DNA of 49,328 nt from NCBI GenBank assembly GCA_020354645.1, contig CP070652.1, forward strand, positions 4,050,218-4,099,545, read 5' to 3'. This DNA is from Deltaproteobacteria bacterium (lineage in GTDB: Bacteria > Desulfobacterota > Desulfobacteria > Desulfobacterales > G020354645). The notes below the pieces were generated by a model. That model ran no database searches, was not told where the DNA came from, and saw only the letters and a program-made list of their open reading frames with translations. Positions 27,182 through 34,650 of the stretch are shown here, piece by piece. Made by a program: the position numbers and the translations under genes. Position 1 is the first letter of the stretch; the number at the start of each line of letters is the position of its first letter.

Positions 27182-27490
27182 TTGAATCAGCCCGTGCTGG
27201 TAGATGTCCTGCTAACTGACTTTAACCAATGAATCGCCTGCGTCTACATGGCGGAATCGGTAAAGGTTTTACCGGAGGATATCCAAAAGATCATCGAGGT
27301 GCGGGAATGGGATATGCGCACCCGTGAGGGGGTTCAGCGCTTTCGGGAATTGAAGGCCAAGTCGTTACCGACTGTCGCCCTGGATGGAGAACTGGTATAT
27401 GAATCGATAATTCCAATGCAGGAAGAGCTAATTGATGAAATCAAAAGACGTTACAAGGAAAAGAACCCGGATGCAAAATTTCCATCTTGA
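27182..27490 (+). CDS. Thioredoxin-like selenoprotein with UxxC motif (UGA at 27230-27232 read as Sec17)
   Basis: From TTG 27182, with AGGAGG 6 bases upstream, the frame runs MNQPVLVDVLLTDFNQ, then TGA, then IACVYMAESVKVLP and on to TAA: 102 aa with Sec at 17. The full-length paralog at 43782 has VQCAACGYM exactly where this has NQ-U-IACVYM, so the UGA replaces the first Cys of CxxC. The C-terminal halves align closely (LPTVALDGELVYESIIP / LPTICIERDLVFESIIP). A 7-bp hairpin with a GGU loop follows the UGA. An ATG at 27248 lacks a ribosome site. It is probably a redox protein and sits between the TSCPD fusion and the SMC-like gene. Confidence 0.85.
27258..27274 (+). promoter_or_regulatory. Candidate bacterial SECIS hairpin (UxxC protein)
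   Basis: CGGTAAA-GGT-TTTACCG is a perfect 7-bp stem with a GGU loop, starting 25 bases after the UGA at 27230-27232. Bacterial SECIS elements lie in the coding region a few tens of bases past the UGA and need a small loop containing G and U. A second, weaker hairpin (CGCC/GGCG) lies nearer the UGA at 27236-27254. Confidence 0.7.
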
Positions 27491-28460
27491 CACGGTCAAC
27501 ATCGAAGGCTTTAAATCCTTTTCAGAAAAAACCGATATGGGGTTTCAGCCCGGTATCGGCGTAATCATCGGCAATAACGGTGTTGGAAAATCCAATATTC
27601 TGGATGCCATCGTATGGGCACTGGGTGAAAACGAGCTTGAGCGGATTCGTTGTTATAACAATCAGGAACTGTTTTTTTCCGGAAGCAAGGACTATCCCCC
27701 GGCACCCAAAATCCGGGTGGAATTGATATTAAAAAAAGGGGGGGAAAAAGATGCGCCAACACTGCAGTTAGCTCGTGAAAAAACAAGAGATGGAACCGAC
27801 CAGTACTGGATCTCGAACAAATCATATCCTTACGACTCCTATAGACAGAAGCTGGATGATTTTAACCTCAGGCATTCTCTTAAAACCATTATTCGCCAAG
27901 AACAGATTAATGATATTCTTCAATTAAATCCCTGGCAACGATTTGATGCCATAACCGCCTTACTCGGTAATGAATCATATGCTAAGGCGTCAAATAGCCT
28001 CCAACATCGCATCGGGCCTCTTTTAAGAAGATATATGTCATATCTCATACCCCTGGGTAAAGTGAACCTCGATTTTCTCTCACAAAATGGTAAAAAGGGG
28101 CTGGAAATTGAGGTGACATTGCCGGGAAACCGCATGCGTAAAGCCCATCAATTATCCGGCGGTGAAAAGTCAATTACAAGTCTCGCATTGAAGCTTGCGG
28201 TTTTTGATCAACTTGAAAGCCCGTTTTTCCTTTTAGATGAAGTCGAGCCTTCACTGGATTATACCAACCACAAATCCATGCAAGCTTTCCTCAAGGATGT
28301 TGCTACTCATAAACAACTCATTATGATCACACATCTGCGCAGTACCATCGCTTTGGCCAATACCGTCCACGGTGTGAGAACACGATGGGATGGATCTTCT
28401 TTCATGAAGTATTACTTCGTGATGAATGAGCGTTTGTTGAGGCTTTATAAATGCTGTTAG
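27471..28460 (+). CDS. SMC-like ATPase head without coiled coil (mini-SMC)
   Basis: The 329-aa protein joins both halves of an SMC ATPase head. The N-terminal part has VNIEGFKSFSEKT and Walker A IGNNGVGKSN (34-42), with RQEQINDILQLNPWQRFDAI like SMC's first coil entry. The C-terminal part has GKVNLDFL, signature LSGGEKS (228-234) and Walker B FFLLDEVEPSLD (about 253-264). The roughly 800-residue coiled coils and hinge of true SMCs are replaced by a short linker (about 165-195). The start at ATG 27471 overlaps the selenoprotein gene by 20 bases. It is a natural coil-less ATPase or an internal deletion; the intact frame and motifs favour a working protein. Confidence 0.8.
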   Translation: MQNFHLDTVNIEGFKSFSEKTDMGFQPGIGVIIGNNGVGKSNILDAIVWALGENELERIRCYNNQELFFSGSKDYPPAPKIRVELILKKGGEKDAPTLQLAREKTRDGTDQYWISNKSYPYDSYRQKLDDFNLRHSLKTIIRQEQINDILQLNPWQRFDAITALLGNESYAKASNSLQHRIGPLLRRYMSYLIPLGKVNLDFLSQNGKKGLEIEVTLPGNRMRKAHQLSGGEKSITSLALKLAVFDQLESPFFLLDEVEPSLDYTNHKSMQAFLKDVATHKQLIMITHLRSTIALANTVHGVRTRWDGSSFMKYYFVMNERLLRLYKCC

Positions 28461-28469
28461 CCGTTAACG

Positions 28470-29201
28470 ATGATTCAACTCAATGCTTTCATAACAAGTG
28501 CACGACCGCGGTACCGGGAGTTGCTGGCAATATACCGAAACCTGCCCGAGACAGAATGCCGCTGCGATCAACCGGGCGTTTGTTGTGCTTTTCTGCCCGA
28601 AATGACGGGCATTGAAGCCCTGCACTGGTTTAGCATCATCCTGGAAATGCCCCAGAACGAACAAACTAAAATTCTCCGAAAATTTGTGGAATTTTATTTC
28701 ACAAACCCGATTCGCCATGCCGGCTGTCCATTCCTTACAAAAGGTTCATGCAGCATTTACGAGTTTAGAACCTTTGCCTGTAGAGCCTACGGCCTATGGA
28801 GCCGCACCACCGGAGATACCAGAACCCGGTAAAGTCGGCAGGATAGACAGAAACTGATCTAAATGTGGGAACAATTCGGAGTTTCCCTGCCACGGGAGAT
28901 GGTAGAACTTGAAATCGATTACTGTGACAAAGTCAGCTGCCTATCCGAAGAATTTTTTTCAGATGAGCAACTCATGGCGTATTTGCAACAGATCTATGGG
29001 TTGGATCGGTTACTACCCGAGTTTAGGCAATCATTTGAAGAGGAATATCACTCTGATTTTAGCTTTTTGGTGGCGAGTTTGGTATTCGGTCAAAGAAAGG
29101 CGATACTGGGAAAGTATGCGGTTATCAAAGAAATCGTCCAACAGGGCAGTGATCAACGCCTGCAGATAATGCTAGAAAAGGTTTTACGTTTTAGGCTTTA
29201 A
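28470..29201 (+). pseudogene. YkgJ-type Cys-cluster protein, interrupted by in-frame TAA codons
   Basis: The N-terminal part (120 aa) has the YkgJ/CxxxCxxCC pattern: ETECRCDQPGVCCAF, HAGCPFLTKGSC and IYEFRTFACRAYGLWS. Such proteins bind metal, perhaps Zn or Fe-S. In the same frame the text continues SRQDRQKLI, TAA, MWEQFGVSLPREMVELEID, which is typical of the family's second half. TAA codons at 28831-28833 and 28860-28862 split it. The GLWSRTT to QDRQKLI stretch may also carry a compensated frameshift, because another frame gives RYQNPVKSAG there. It may make only the N-terminal fragment. It is last in the operon, 9 bases after the SMC-like gene. Confidence 0.65.
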
Positions 29202-29244
29202 GTGATTGTAATTACGTGAGATAGATGGTGATATAGCACTTAAT

Positions 29245-29257
29245 CCGGACAAGCCGG
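29245..29257. terminator. Short palindrome between convergent genes
   Basis: CCGGACAAGCCGG, the inverse of the hairpin at 22293-22305, lies between the 3' ends of the YkgJ pseudogene and the CobW-type gene. It could serve both strands, but there is no strong T-tract. Confidence 0.3.
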
Positions 29258-29316
29258 GAACTAGAAAGACATAATTTTGAAAACTAATGTCATTCCAGAA
29301 TGTCTAAGATATTCGA

Positions 29317-30318
29317 TCACGAATCAGCAATACAATCTTTGAGCTTTCCGAGTATATCCTCCTGGCTCACTCCCCAACCGATAAAAGCCAGCCGGGTTTC
29401 GGGATCACCCTCCCAGTAAGACCATTCAGCTTTACCGCCCACAAAATTGAGCATGATCACGCGGTCTCTAAAACGAACTGGCCCCTTGATCCGGAACATC
29501 TCCCATGGCAATGTGTTGATGAATCGTTTGAAGCGGGTTTCATCGACGAATTGAGAACTTTGAAATGAAAACGTTACGTAATTGGTGGCCTCTGTCGTCT
29601 CGTCTCGTCTATGGTCACCGTGTTTATGCTTGTTATGATCATGCTTGGCTATAGAAGCTGGGTGGTAAAAATGAATCGGTTTCAAACCTAAAGTTTTAGG
29701 CTTGTCTTCCGTCCATAATGTCTGGGGGTCTACCCTGCAATGAATCGTCGGAATAACCTGGCAGTCCGGTATAACGTCATGTATTTCTTTTAAAAACTGT
29801 GGAATTTTTTCTTTATCCAGCAAATCAATTTTATTCAATAAGATCAATTGGGCCATTTCGAGCTGGCTATAAAACAGCGGTCCGAAAGCCTCGCGGGCTT
29901 CCCATAAATCAGTCTCTAATACGGTTATAATTTTGCTGAGCGTCATATATTGGCTGAGGTCGGATTCAACAATAACGGATTGAATGGATTTGGGATCGGC
30001 AACCCCTGAAGATTCTATAAATATCCGTCGAGGGTGGAAGCGATGCCATATTGATTTTAATGACTTTCTCAAATCGGCGCTGAGCGTACAACAGATGCAT
30101 CCGCTGGTCAGTTCGATCACATCAGACCCTGAATCTTTCAACAACGATCCATCAATGCCAATGTCACCAAACTCGTTCACCAAGACAACGGTATCCGAGA
30201 GGTCTGTTTCCCATGAAAGGATATGTTTCAACAATGTTGTTTTGCCGGCTCCCAGGAAACCAGATAATAATAAAACACTTGCTCGCACTCCGGTTTGGGA
30301 TGTTGATGGTTTACTCAT
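29317..30318 (-). CDS. CobW/COG0523 family GTPase (metallochaperone)
   Basis: The 333-aa G3E GTPase has Walker A LLSGFLGAGKTTLLKHIL, Mg-binding region VNEFGDIGIDG, the metal-binding SGCICCTL (the canonical GCxCC), IESSGVAD and NKIDLLD. A His-rich linker (KHDHNKHKHGDH) separates it from the C-terminal CobW domain. Family members deliver Zn, Co or other metals. ATG 30318 with AGGAG and a 6-base spacer is chosen over an upstream start. It faces away from the V4R operon. Cobalt is plausible from context, not shown. Confidence 0.9.
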   Translation of the reverse strand: MSKPSTSQTGVRASVLLLSGFLGAGKTTLLKHILSWETDLSDTVVLVNEFGDIGIDGSLLKDSGSDVIELTSGCICCTLSADLRKSLKSIWHRFHPRRIFIESSGVADPKSIQSVIVESDLSQYMTLSKIITVLETDLWEAREAFGPLFYSQLEMAQLILLNKIDLLDKEKIPQFLKEIHDVIPDCQVIPTIHCRVDPQTLWTEDKPKTLGLKPIHFYHPASIAKHDHNKHKHGDHRRDETTEATNYVTFSFQSSQFVDETRFKRFINTLPWEMFRIKGPVRFRDRVIMLNFVGGKAEWSYWEGDPETRLAFIGWGVSQEDILGKLKDCIADS

Positions 30319-30496
30319 TAAAATCTCCTGTCCATTCTGCTTCAAGAAAATCGGCTTGCCGATTGACATTATCAGTGTTAATGGTATTTTGTAAACGCCT
30401 ATATATCTTTACTTTATTGATGAGTGTAACCCATATCTTTTTCCAAAAAAAGATCAACAAAAACCTCCGAAATTCATATATGTATGCGTGTGAGCA

Positions 30497-31021
30497 ATGA
30501 TTATTTTCGATTGGCAGCATGAGCTGAACCGCAAAGGTCACAGGGTTGCCATCTCCGGACAGCCCATCGCAATGCACTGTCATCATTATAATATTAACCT
30601 ACAAAAAACTTTGGAAGACACGCTGGGTGATGAAGGTGTTCAGCTGTTGTATCAGTCAGCTGAAGAAACAAGCTACCACGGATTTCAGAATCTGTTTAAC
30701 CAGTACAAAAAGATCAGAACCATTAAATCTAAACTGGAATTGGCCGCCATGCTCTACCAGAACTCCGGTCTGGGAATAATTCATTTTCAGAGAGTCCGGC
30801 CATCCGGTGCCCGCATTGAGAGTCCGGCCAGTCATCATGTCACCGGTTGGCTTGCAAAACACGGAAGACGTGATACGCCGGGTTGCCATTTCACGCGGGG
30901 CTGGATTGCGGGAACTCTCGAGGCTATCTACAGTCTGCCCTGTGGCTTCTATACGGTTGACGAGACAAAATGCAAAATGAAACGTGATGATGAATGCATT
31001 TTTCATGTTCAGGAGCGTTAA
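30497..31021 (+). CDS. V4R-like domain protein
   Basis: The 174-aa protein ends with a 4-vinyl-reductase-type (V4R) fold: TRGWIAGTLEAIYSLPCGFYTVDETKCKMKRDDECIFHV, with the Cys-x-K...DECIF motif typical of V4R. V4R domains bind small hydrophobic or tetrapyrrole-related ligands and act as sensor modules. The N-terminal part has several His (MHCHHYNINLQ). It starts the plus-strand run V4R, V4R, kinase, regulator. The next gene begins right after its stop (TAAATG). Confidence 0.75.
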   Translation: MIIFDWQHELNRKGHRVAISGQPIAMHCHHYNINLQKTLEDTLGDEGVQLLYQSAEETSYHGFQNLFNQYKKIRTIKSKLELAAMLYQNSGLGIIHFQRVRPSGARIESPASHHVTGWLAKHGRRDTPGCHFTRGWIAGTLEAIYSLPCGFYTVDETKCKMKRDDECIFHVQER

Positions 31022-31636
31022 ATGGCAATCGATGGAACCAAAATTGTACATGCCGTTATGGAGGGAAGCAAGATAAGGGAATCAAAAGGAATTATTCCTC
31101 TTTTCGGTGTCTACCTATCACTATTATCCGTAGAGTACTACAACAATCTCAGCTTCGACTTTGAAGAGAAAATGGGAAAAACGCGAGAGGCTGAGGCCGA
31201 GGCCCTCTTGATCGAAGCCGCCCAGGAATGTGGCTATGCGACCTTTCAAGGTATCCGCAACTCGTGGGAATGGGAGCAAATTGTAAGCCCCATGATTGAA
31301 ACCAAAGAAGACCAGATTTTGGGTTTCGCTGCCGTGGCAGTGGCCTTCGGTTGGGGAGATCTGGAGGTCAAAGAGCTTGTCCCGGGAGAAAAACTCGTCA
31401 TTAAAGTGGGCGATTCGTATGAGGCCAGAGGTTATCTGAAAAATTACGAACGCACACATTCGAGCAAGTGCTACATGCTTCGCGGTGTAACGGGCGCCTT
31501 TATGGACCTGCTTTACGGAGAAGATTATCCGGACGGCTGTTTTGACTTTTCAGCCGAAGAACCTTTTTGCCGAGCCAAAGGAGATCCATGCTGTGAGTTC
31601 ATTGCTAGAAAATCATCTTGTAAAAAAAACACTTAA
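31022..31636 (+). CDS. Second V4R-like domain protein
   Basis: The 204-aa protein is related in layout to its upstream neighbour, with LRGVTGAFMDLLYGEDYPDGCFDF followed by EEPFCRAKGDPCCEFIA, the C-terminal V4R Cys motif with an extra Cys. It probably binds a ligand for the sensor kinase encoded next. Its 3' end overlaps the kinase start by about 44 bases, implying coupled translation. The ligand is unknown. Confidence 0.75.
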   Translation: MAIDGTKIVHAVMEGSKIRESKGIIPLFGVYLSLLSVEYYNNLSFDFEEKMGKTREAEAEALLIEAAQECGYATFQGIRNSWEWEQIVSPMIETKEDQILGFAAVAVAFGWGDLEVKELVPGEKLVIKVGDSYEARGYLKNYERTHSSKCYMLRGVTGAFMDLLYGEDYPDGCFDFSAEEPFCRAKGDPCCEFIARKSSCKKNT

Positions 31637-33851
31637 AAAGAAAAGCGTCATCGGGCAACAAGCATGTTGGAAAGCTTTATCTTGCGCCAAGATTCTCTGT
31701 CCGGCACACGGGCATAATATTACTGAATGCTGGCTGATTCCAAAAACCCATTGCACCAACTATATACATGACGATTTTTCTCAAAAGCTCTCCTCGTGCC
31801 TGTTCTGTTCGTATTTTAAAGCACAGGGGAATTTTCACCCCAGTGGCTTGAATTTTTTTATTTCCGACCAGATTCAAAAATACAATATTAAGGTTCTGGA
31901 ACACCTTTACCAAAAGGAAGAAAGCTTTGTTGAAATTTTGAACCGCATTCCGGACGGTCTTTTTACCACAGATCATGAATGGCGCATTACTTATTTCAAT
32001 CCGGCTGCAGAGAAAATCACCGGTTTTTCGGCTTACGATGCCGTCGGGATGTACTGTAAGGATGTTTTCAAAAACTCGATCTGTGAATCTGACTGTGCGT
32101 TAAAGCGGGCGGTGGCAGAAGGCAGGGATGTTCACAATCGTGAATACGAAATAACGGATATTGAAGGTCAAAGGGTTCCTATTATTTGTTCAACTTCAGC
32201 CTTTTGCGACGCTTCAGGACGCATTACCGGCGGTCTGGAAATATTCAAAGATATTGCCGAACTCAAGAGATTGCAGGAAGAAATCGCCAAACGAGAGAAG
32301 AAATATCGCCGAATTTTTGAGGGCAGTCATGATATGATTTATACATCCAATTTGACCGGTCGGCTTTTGGATGTGAACAAAGCCGGTGTCGATATGCTGG
32401 GTTACAATAGTAAGCAAGAGGTGCTGGGTATGGGGTCCGCCAAGCGACTTTACCGCAATCCCGATGACAGAGATAAATTCATATCGCTTATAAATCAAGA
32501 AGGTTATGTAAAAGATTATGAGGTCGATTTTAAAAAGCGCGACGGATCTCCTATCCATGTATTGATATCCAGCCGGCGATACGAAAATCCACAAACCGGA
32601 GATGTTGAATTTGAGGGAATCATCAAGGATATAACCCATCGTAAGCGTACCGAAGAAGATCTCAAACAACGCAACCGCGAGCTTTCTATTCTAAACAGTA
32701 TTGCTCTGGCTTTAAATCACAACATGCCTTTAGACCAAATTCTGCTGGAGACGCTCAAAAATATAATAAAAGTGCTGCGGCTCAAACGGGGTGCGATAAT
32801 ATTTATCGACCGTGAAGAAAAAAAAACCAGGATTCGAGCCCAGTATGGGTTACCGCTTGCAAACCCTGAAAAAAATAATCCTTTCTCATTCAAAGACAAA
32901 TTGCTTAGAAAATACCTTTTTGAGGGTGAGACAGATCTGAAACCCGAACCGACTTTTCCTACTTTTAGGGCTCGCTATCAAACAAAGCAAAAAAAATTTA
33001 CACCCTGGTTGACCTGTTTTCTCATTACTTTTAAAGGAAAAAGCGTGGGATTTTTTGGGCTTGATATCCCCTCCTCCCATATACTGAGTCAACATGAAAT
33101 TCATTTAATGGGCTCGTTGGGTAATTTTTTAGGCGGCACCATCGAGAACGCCCAGATGATGGAAACGATTCGCCGGCATCGCTATGAACTAAGAGGATTG
33201 ACAGAAAAGCTTTTCCAAAGTCAGGAAGAAGAGCGGCGCCGAATTGCGCGTGAGCTTCACGATGAGGCGGGCCAATCGTTGACGGCCATAAAATTAGCCT
33301 TGGAAAGGTTGGAAGAAAATGTGAAGCCCAAGGAAAACAACTTTGGTGAAGACATCCGTGAAATACGAAATATGATCAATCGAACGTCTTCCGAAATTAG
33401 GCGTCTCTCATTCCACCTGCACCCTACCCTGCTGATCGACCTGGGCCTCGAACCTGCATTGAATCTCTATTTTAAGGAAATTCAAAATCACTCCGGACTG
33501 GACATCGATTTTAACATGGTAGGTTTCGATCAGCGGCTAAATGTGGACATTGAAACTGTTTTTTACCGGTTCAGTCAAGAAGCGCTCACCAATGCTCTCA
33601 AACACTCAGGTGCGGAAAATTTTCGCCTTTCAATTATCAAAAGTTATCCAAGAATTATTTTTCTGGCAGAAGATGACGGTATCGGTTTCGATACCCGAAA
33701 TATCGGTAATGATAAACGAAGCTTAGGGCTTCTAGGGATGCGCGAAAGGGCTTCTCTTCTCGGTGGAACCTTTCATTTGCGGAGCACATCGCGTGCCGGC
33801 ACTCGAATACGAATCGAAATACCCCTTCAGGAGGCATTTCACAATGCCTGA
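31593..33851 (+). CDS. PAS-PAS-GAF histidine kinase, NarL/DegS type, with Cys-rich N-terminus
   Basis: The 752-aa protein (GTG 31593 after AAGGAG; this start inside the V4R gene fits best) begins with a Cys-rich module: CWKALSCAKILCPAHG, ECWLIPKTHC, SSCLFCSYF, which may bind an Fe-S cluster or metal. Two PAS domains (about 115-230 and 240-355) and a GAF-like region (about 365-530) follow. The HisKA_3 box is EEERRRIARELHDEAGQSLTAIK, and the ATPase has EALTNALKHSGA, DDGIGFD and LGLLGMRERA. No membrane segment is seen, so it is a cytoplasmic sensor. It pairs with the response regulator overlapping its 3' end by 8 bases. Confidence 0.9.
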   Translation: MSSLLENHLVKKTLKKKSVIGQQACWKALSCAKILCPAHGHNITECWLIPKTHCTNYIHDDFSQKLSSCLFCSYFKAQGNFHPSGLNFFISDQIQKYNIKVLEHLYQKEESFVEILNRIPDGLFTTDHEWRITYFNPAAEKITGFSAYDAVGMYCKDVFKNSICESDCALKRAVAEGRDVHNREYEITDIEGQRVPIICSTSAFCDASGRITGGLEIFKDIAELKRLQEEIAKREKKYRRIFEGSHDMIYTSNLTGRLLDVNKAGVDMLGYNSKQEVLGMGSAKRLYRNPDDRDKFISLINQEGYVKDYEVDFKKRDGSPIHVLISSRRYENPQTGDVEFEGIIKDITHRKRTEEDLKQRNRELSILNSIALALNHNMPLDQILLETLKNIIKVLRLKRGAIIFIDREEKKTRIRAQYGLPLANPEKNNPFSFKDKLLRKYLFEGETDLKPEPTFPTFRARYQTKQKKFTPWLTCFLITFKGKSVGFFGLDIPSSHILSQHEIHLMGSLGNFLGGTIENAQMMETIRRHRYELRGLTEKLFQSQEEERRRIARELHDEAGQSLTAIKLALERLEENVKPKENNFGEDIREIRNMINRTSSEIRRLSFHLHPTLLIDLGLEPALNLYFKEIQNHSGLDIDFNMVGFDQRLNVDIETVFYRFSQEALTNALKHSGAENFRLSIIKSYPRIIFLAEDDGIGFDTRNIGNDKRSLGLLGMRERASLLGGTFHLRSTSRAGTRIRIEIPLQEAFHNA

Positions 33852-34506
33852 TAACATTCGGATAATGCTGGCAGACGATCACACAATTGTTCGCCAGGGC
33901 CTGGCTCGTTTGTTGAACGACCAACCCGATCTGAAGATTGTCGGCGAGGCAGTTAACGGGCGAACGGCTGTGGATAAAACATGGGAACTAAAGCCCGATG
34001 TGGTTATTATGGATATTGCCATGCCCCAAATGAACGGAATAGAGGCAGCAAAAAGAATCAAAAAGAAACTGCCGAAAACCAAAATTTTGATACTTTCTAT
34101 GTACTCCCACGAGCATTACATTCATGAGCTTTTCGAGACTGGTGTGTCCGGATACATTCTGAAAGATTCCAGCGGCCGGGACATCATAAAGGCCATTCAT
34201 GCCGCCATGAACGATGAGACATTTCTGAGCCCGTCGATATCCAAGGTGCTCGTGGAGGCCTACCGATCTCCCAGAAAAAGCTCTTCCAGTGCGGAGCGCT
34301 TCAAACAGCTGTCCAACAGGGAACGGGAAGTTTTTCAGCTCATCGCCGAGGGACATACCACCCGGCAGATTGCCGATATGCTCTGTGTCAGCATCAGCAC
34401 GGTAAAATCCCACCGGGCGAAAATTATGGAAAAGCTCGGCATCGACACACCCGTCAAATTAGTCCATTTCGCCATCCAACTCGGATTGGTTGACCCGGAC
34501 CTATAA
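33844..34506 (+). CDS. NarL/FixJ-family response regulator
   Basis: The 220-aa protein starts at ATG 33844 after AGGAGG. The receiver domain has acidic DD (11-12), phospho-acceptor Asp57 in VVIMDIAMPQMNG and Lys in YILKDSSG. The C-terminal LuxR-type HTH (about 150-205) reads LSNREREVFQLIAEGHTTRQIADML...STVKSH. It is the partner of the kinase upstream. Targets are unknown; the methyltransferase island about 2.4 kb downstream is a candidate by position only. Confidence 0.93.
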   Translation: MPDNIRIMLADDHTIVRQGLARLLNDQPDLKIVGEAVNGRTAVDKTWELKPDVVIMDIAMPQMNGIEAAKRIKKKLPKTKILILSMYSHEHYIHELFETGVSGYILKDSSGRDIIKAIHAAMNDETFLSPSISKVLVEAYRSPRKSSSSAERFKQLSNREREVFQLIAEGHTTRQIADMLCVSISTVKSHRAKIMEKLGIDTPVKLVHFAIQLGLVDPDL

Positions 34507-34650
34507 ATTTCAGTCTCCATTCCCTTGCAAACTCATTATCTATCAATTTATATAAATATTTGTATAAACAATAAGTCACTCGTATCGATTAAGGCGAACA
34601 TATGCTAAGAAATATGAGCGGACATTTTCCTTCGAACACTACAAATTGAA

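Noticed and set aside
27248..27490. Starting the small thioredoxin-like gene at the internal ATG
   Set aside because: There is no ribosome site ahead of it, and the paralog shows that the missing N-terminus contains the active-site motif; the UGA-as-Sec reading explains all of the data.
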